This document shows positions 61,576 through 64,000 of a stretch of DNA of 64,000 nt, piece by piece. Both the position numbers and the translations under genes were made by a program. A model generated the notes under the pieces. The model had not been told where the DNA came from, ran no database searches, and saw only the letters and a program-made list of their open reading frames with translations. Each line of letters starts with the position of its first letter. The first letter of the stretch is position 1. Source of the stretch: Tetranychus cinnabarinus. Lineage: Eukaryota > Arthropoda > Arachnida > Trombidiformes > Tetranychidae. The DNA lies in assembly GCA_022266195.1 (NCBI GenBank), contig WHVY01000002.1, positions 4,913,001 to 4,977,000 of the forward strand, written 5' to 3'.

Positions 61576-61655
61576 ATCACTCTTGTTTTTTCATCTTATC
61601 CCAATTCGAGTGAAAACATTGATCCATTAAAGCTGGAAGAGTAAAAAATAATGAC

Positions 61656-61660
<5 letters not shown>

Positions 61661-61686
<26 letters not shown>
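61661..61686. repeat. (GA)13 microsatellite
   Basis: Thirteen uninterrupted GA units. Confidence 0.9.
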
Positions 61687-62842
61687 AATGCGTTGAGTAA
61701 AATATCGCAATAGAGAGTCAATAATGTGAATACGTACTTGATTTTTGTGGTTTACGGATGACAGGATTAGGCCAGCTTTTGATCCACCCGTGCCACTTTT
61801 ATCATCATCATCATTATCAGCATCACCATCGTCGTCTGAGGAGAGATCAAGATGAAGATGGAGAGGAAGAGGAAGCTTGTTCCTCTCCTACTTTTTTTTG
61901 CTTTTTTGCTTGATCCTTTCAATCTCTAGGACTCTCTATGTTTCCTGTGTATATCATTTCCTTTCTCACGGTTGATTCTGTACAATTAAATTTGATTGTG
62001 ACGGATAAATATGGAATCAAAATAATGGTCATTATCATTAATGTCTTTACCAAATCCATTCATTTCATTTGAACATCTTTTCACATTTTGATTGTTAATT
62101 AGTAAACCATTGAATCACTCTTTTCCCTTCATCACCATCAACAGGGTTAAACAATGGCCATGGTTCATCATCAGCAGCATCACTGAATAATCTGGAAAAA
62201 AACAGAAGTAAACAAAGAATCATCAATTAATTTGTTTTAATCATTCAACTTAATTAAATAAAGAGTTATAACTTAATTACAAGATGAACAAAATTTTCAA
62301 TTAAAAAAAAAGAGTTGGAATTTTCTCCTTTTCTCTTCATGAACATCTTTCAAGTCGCTCATTATTAATAAAATAATAATAAATATCAATTAGTTTACCA
62401 TTATTATTAATATTATCATCATATTTAAATTAACAAATGGAAAAAGATGAACACAATTTTGCTCATTTTTTGCGTGTCTCTCTACCAATGTATTCAAATG
62501 CAGTGCATTCAATTAAAATATTATCATTATTAAAATAAAAGGTGATAATATCTTAATATATCTTCACTTACTTTTCCTACTTTCTTTTTTTCCTGGTCTT
62601 CATCTCCACCATCATCATGAGCATCATCCTTTTTCAATTGTCTCTTTTTTCACTCTTCATTCTTCCGTTTTCCTTTTCTCCTTTTTCATCTTTTCTTTAA
62701 CCATCTTTTGTGCAATATTTTCATCTCTTTGTATTCATCATCAAAGCTCTTCAGCTCTTTTTTGCCTTTTCTTCCTTCATTCTTCTTCTTTTTTTGCCAT
62801 TCAGTGCTCTGTCATTTATCCTTGCAAGGCCATTCATTTCTT
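61687..62842. other. AT-rich intergenic DNA, no gene seen
   Basis: Contains a CAT/CATCAC-rich run near 61801-61835 and T-rich runs. No supported gene. Confidence 0.45.
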
Positions 62843-62872
62843 AGGTCAAGGTCACTATCACTTGTCAGGTCA
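62843..62872. promoter_or_regulatory. cluster of three nuclear-receptor half-sites
   Basis: AGGTCA occurs at 62843, 62849 and 62867. The first two abut (a DR0 arrangement) and contain TCAAGGTCA, the extended monomer site bound by FTZ-F1/SF-1 and ERR receptors. The third lies 12 bp further on. Binding is inferred from the motif alone. Confidence 0.4.
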
Positions 62873-64000
62873 TTCAAATGTCTCGCTATTCCATTTATCG
62901 GTTTTCCTGTAAAAGAAATGATATCAATGAGAATCGTCATTATCATTATATTTAACCATTTTTTGCACCTTTAACCATCTTCTTTACCTTATATTAGTTT
63001 TTTATATTCACTCTAATTTCATCCGATTAATGATAAAACTTGCAGTTTAAAATTTATAACCTGATTTCATCTAGAATCTGTTTTCGATTCAAGTTTAACT
63101 GAAACCACAATGAGCATTACAATTAACGTAGAATAGAAAATTGTAATTACCTTTAATCATCAACATTAACAAGTTGATGATGTAAAGGTACAATGAATAA
63201 GCTTGTTTCCTTTCAGTTTGCATTTGGAAAAAAAAGATGATATTTAAAGGAACCAATTTAGTGTCAAAATGATTCCATTAAATTGCATAAGTTAATGAAT
63301 TACATTTTACAGGTTTAATATTTTTTTCCCATTTTTTTGCTTCTTTCTTTTTCTTCTGTTGTATTGTGTAAATTGGAAATGATCAGAATAAGCGATTGCA
63401 GGGTGATTGAAGAGCAAAAGGGCAAAATTTACACACGCACATAAAATTTGCAGAAGTCAAGTTTAGGAAAAGAGAGAAATGTTTAGTTAAGGTAAAGCGA
63501 AGAGAGAAAGAGAAGAAAGAGAATGAAAAATTTTGTAGATCCAATGATTATCCATCGATCAATCAAAGAGCAATCTAACAGCAATCATACCTACAATTAA
63601 ACGATTGGTGGTGGTAGGTTGCAGTATTGGTGGTGTTGGTGGTGATGATGGCTGATGGTGTACAAAAGATGAACAAAGTAGTTTCTTTTTTTGGCAAAGG
63701 TCAAAACCAGGAGGGCAGAAAAAAAAGGAAAGACCAGGATTACTAAAAGAAAAGAAACAAACAAAACATGATGAATATTTGAATTTTATCTATAAAAACA
63801 AGAAACAGAAATGCTCACTTGTATTTGGATTGGAACCAGAACTTATTAGACTGATGGAGTCACACCTAATCTGAATGATGGCAAGTTCCAGTTGATGTTT
63901 ACTCCTTTCTATTTCAACCATTCATCCCTATATCAGCAAACAAAACGGATACCTGTATTTTTGTTTCTGGCTCAGTCCTGTTTTTTCAACATTAATACAC
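62873..64000. other. AT-rich intergenic DNA, no gene seen
   Basis: A GGT/GTT-rich triplet stretch near 63605-63660 is the only distinctive sequence. The window ends in intergenic DNA. Confidence 0.45.

Noticed and set aside
1..64000. CRISPR arrays, operons or phage-like genes
   Set aside because: None is present; sequence character and gene structure are eukaryotic.

Overview
The window is nuclear DNA of an animal, most likely an arthropod. It is strongly AT-rich, has no operons or dense coding, and carries many CAT/ATG and GAA/TTC triplet runs. It contains an intronless SoxB1 gene, short interstitial arrays of the arthropod telomere unit TTAGG, and a decayed rRNA fragment. The exact lineage cannot be read from the sequence; a chelicerate such as a mite or spider is a guess, not a result.

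Only two protein genes are well supported. At the left (1173-1922, +) is a one-exon gene for a 249-residue putative secreted, lysine-rich protein of unknown family, with a TATA-like box and a poly(A) signal. In the middle (36129-37184, -) is a complete 351-codon SoxB1 transcription factor gene (Soxneuro/Sox1-2-3 class) with a textbook HMG box behind His-rich and Ala-rich N-terminal tracts. About 50 bp beyond its 3' end, tail to tail, lies a broken copy of the spliceosomal factor Prp6/PRPF6 (35565-36080, +) with a frameshift, a stop and two internal deletions. Upstream of SoxB1 and divergent from it is a 52-codon ATG-initiated small ORF (37514-37672, +) that I do not recognise.

The rest (about 62 kb) reads as intergenic or regulatory DNA of a developmental-gene desert. 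Within it I found a degenerate 5.8S rRNA relic (about 13717-13832), a dispersed ~45-bp element in four copies (4435, 5200, 13998 and 27278) whose core resembles adjacent POU and Sox sites, two TTAGG-like arrays, a perfect 28-bp palindrome, long perfect hairpins, and clusters of nuclear-receptor half-sites, ATCGAT sites and a double POU octamer. A few possible small or spliced transcripts (30650, 42958-43720, 55246-55612, 60157-60389, 61255-61575) are listed as low-confidence candidates, because pyrimidine tracts and AG/GTAA strings are common throughout this DNA.

The most natural reading is a SoxB1 locus embedded in its cis-regulatory landscape. The repeated POU/Sox-like element and the Sox-proximal Prp6 relic are the features most worth following up.
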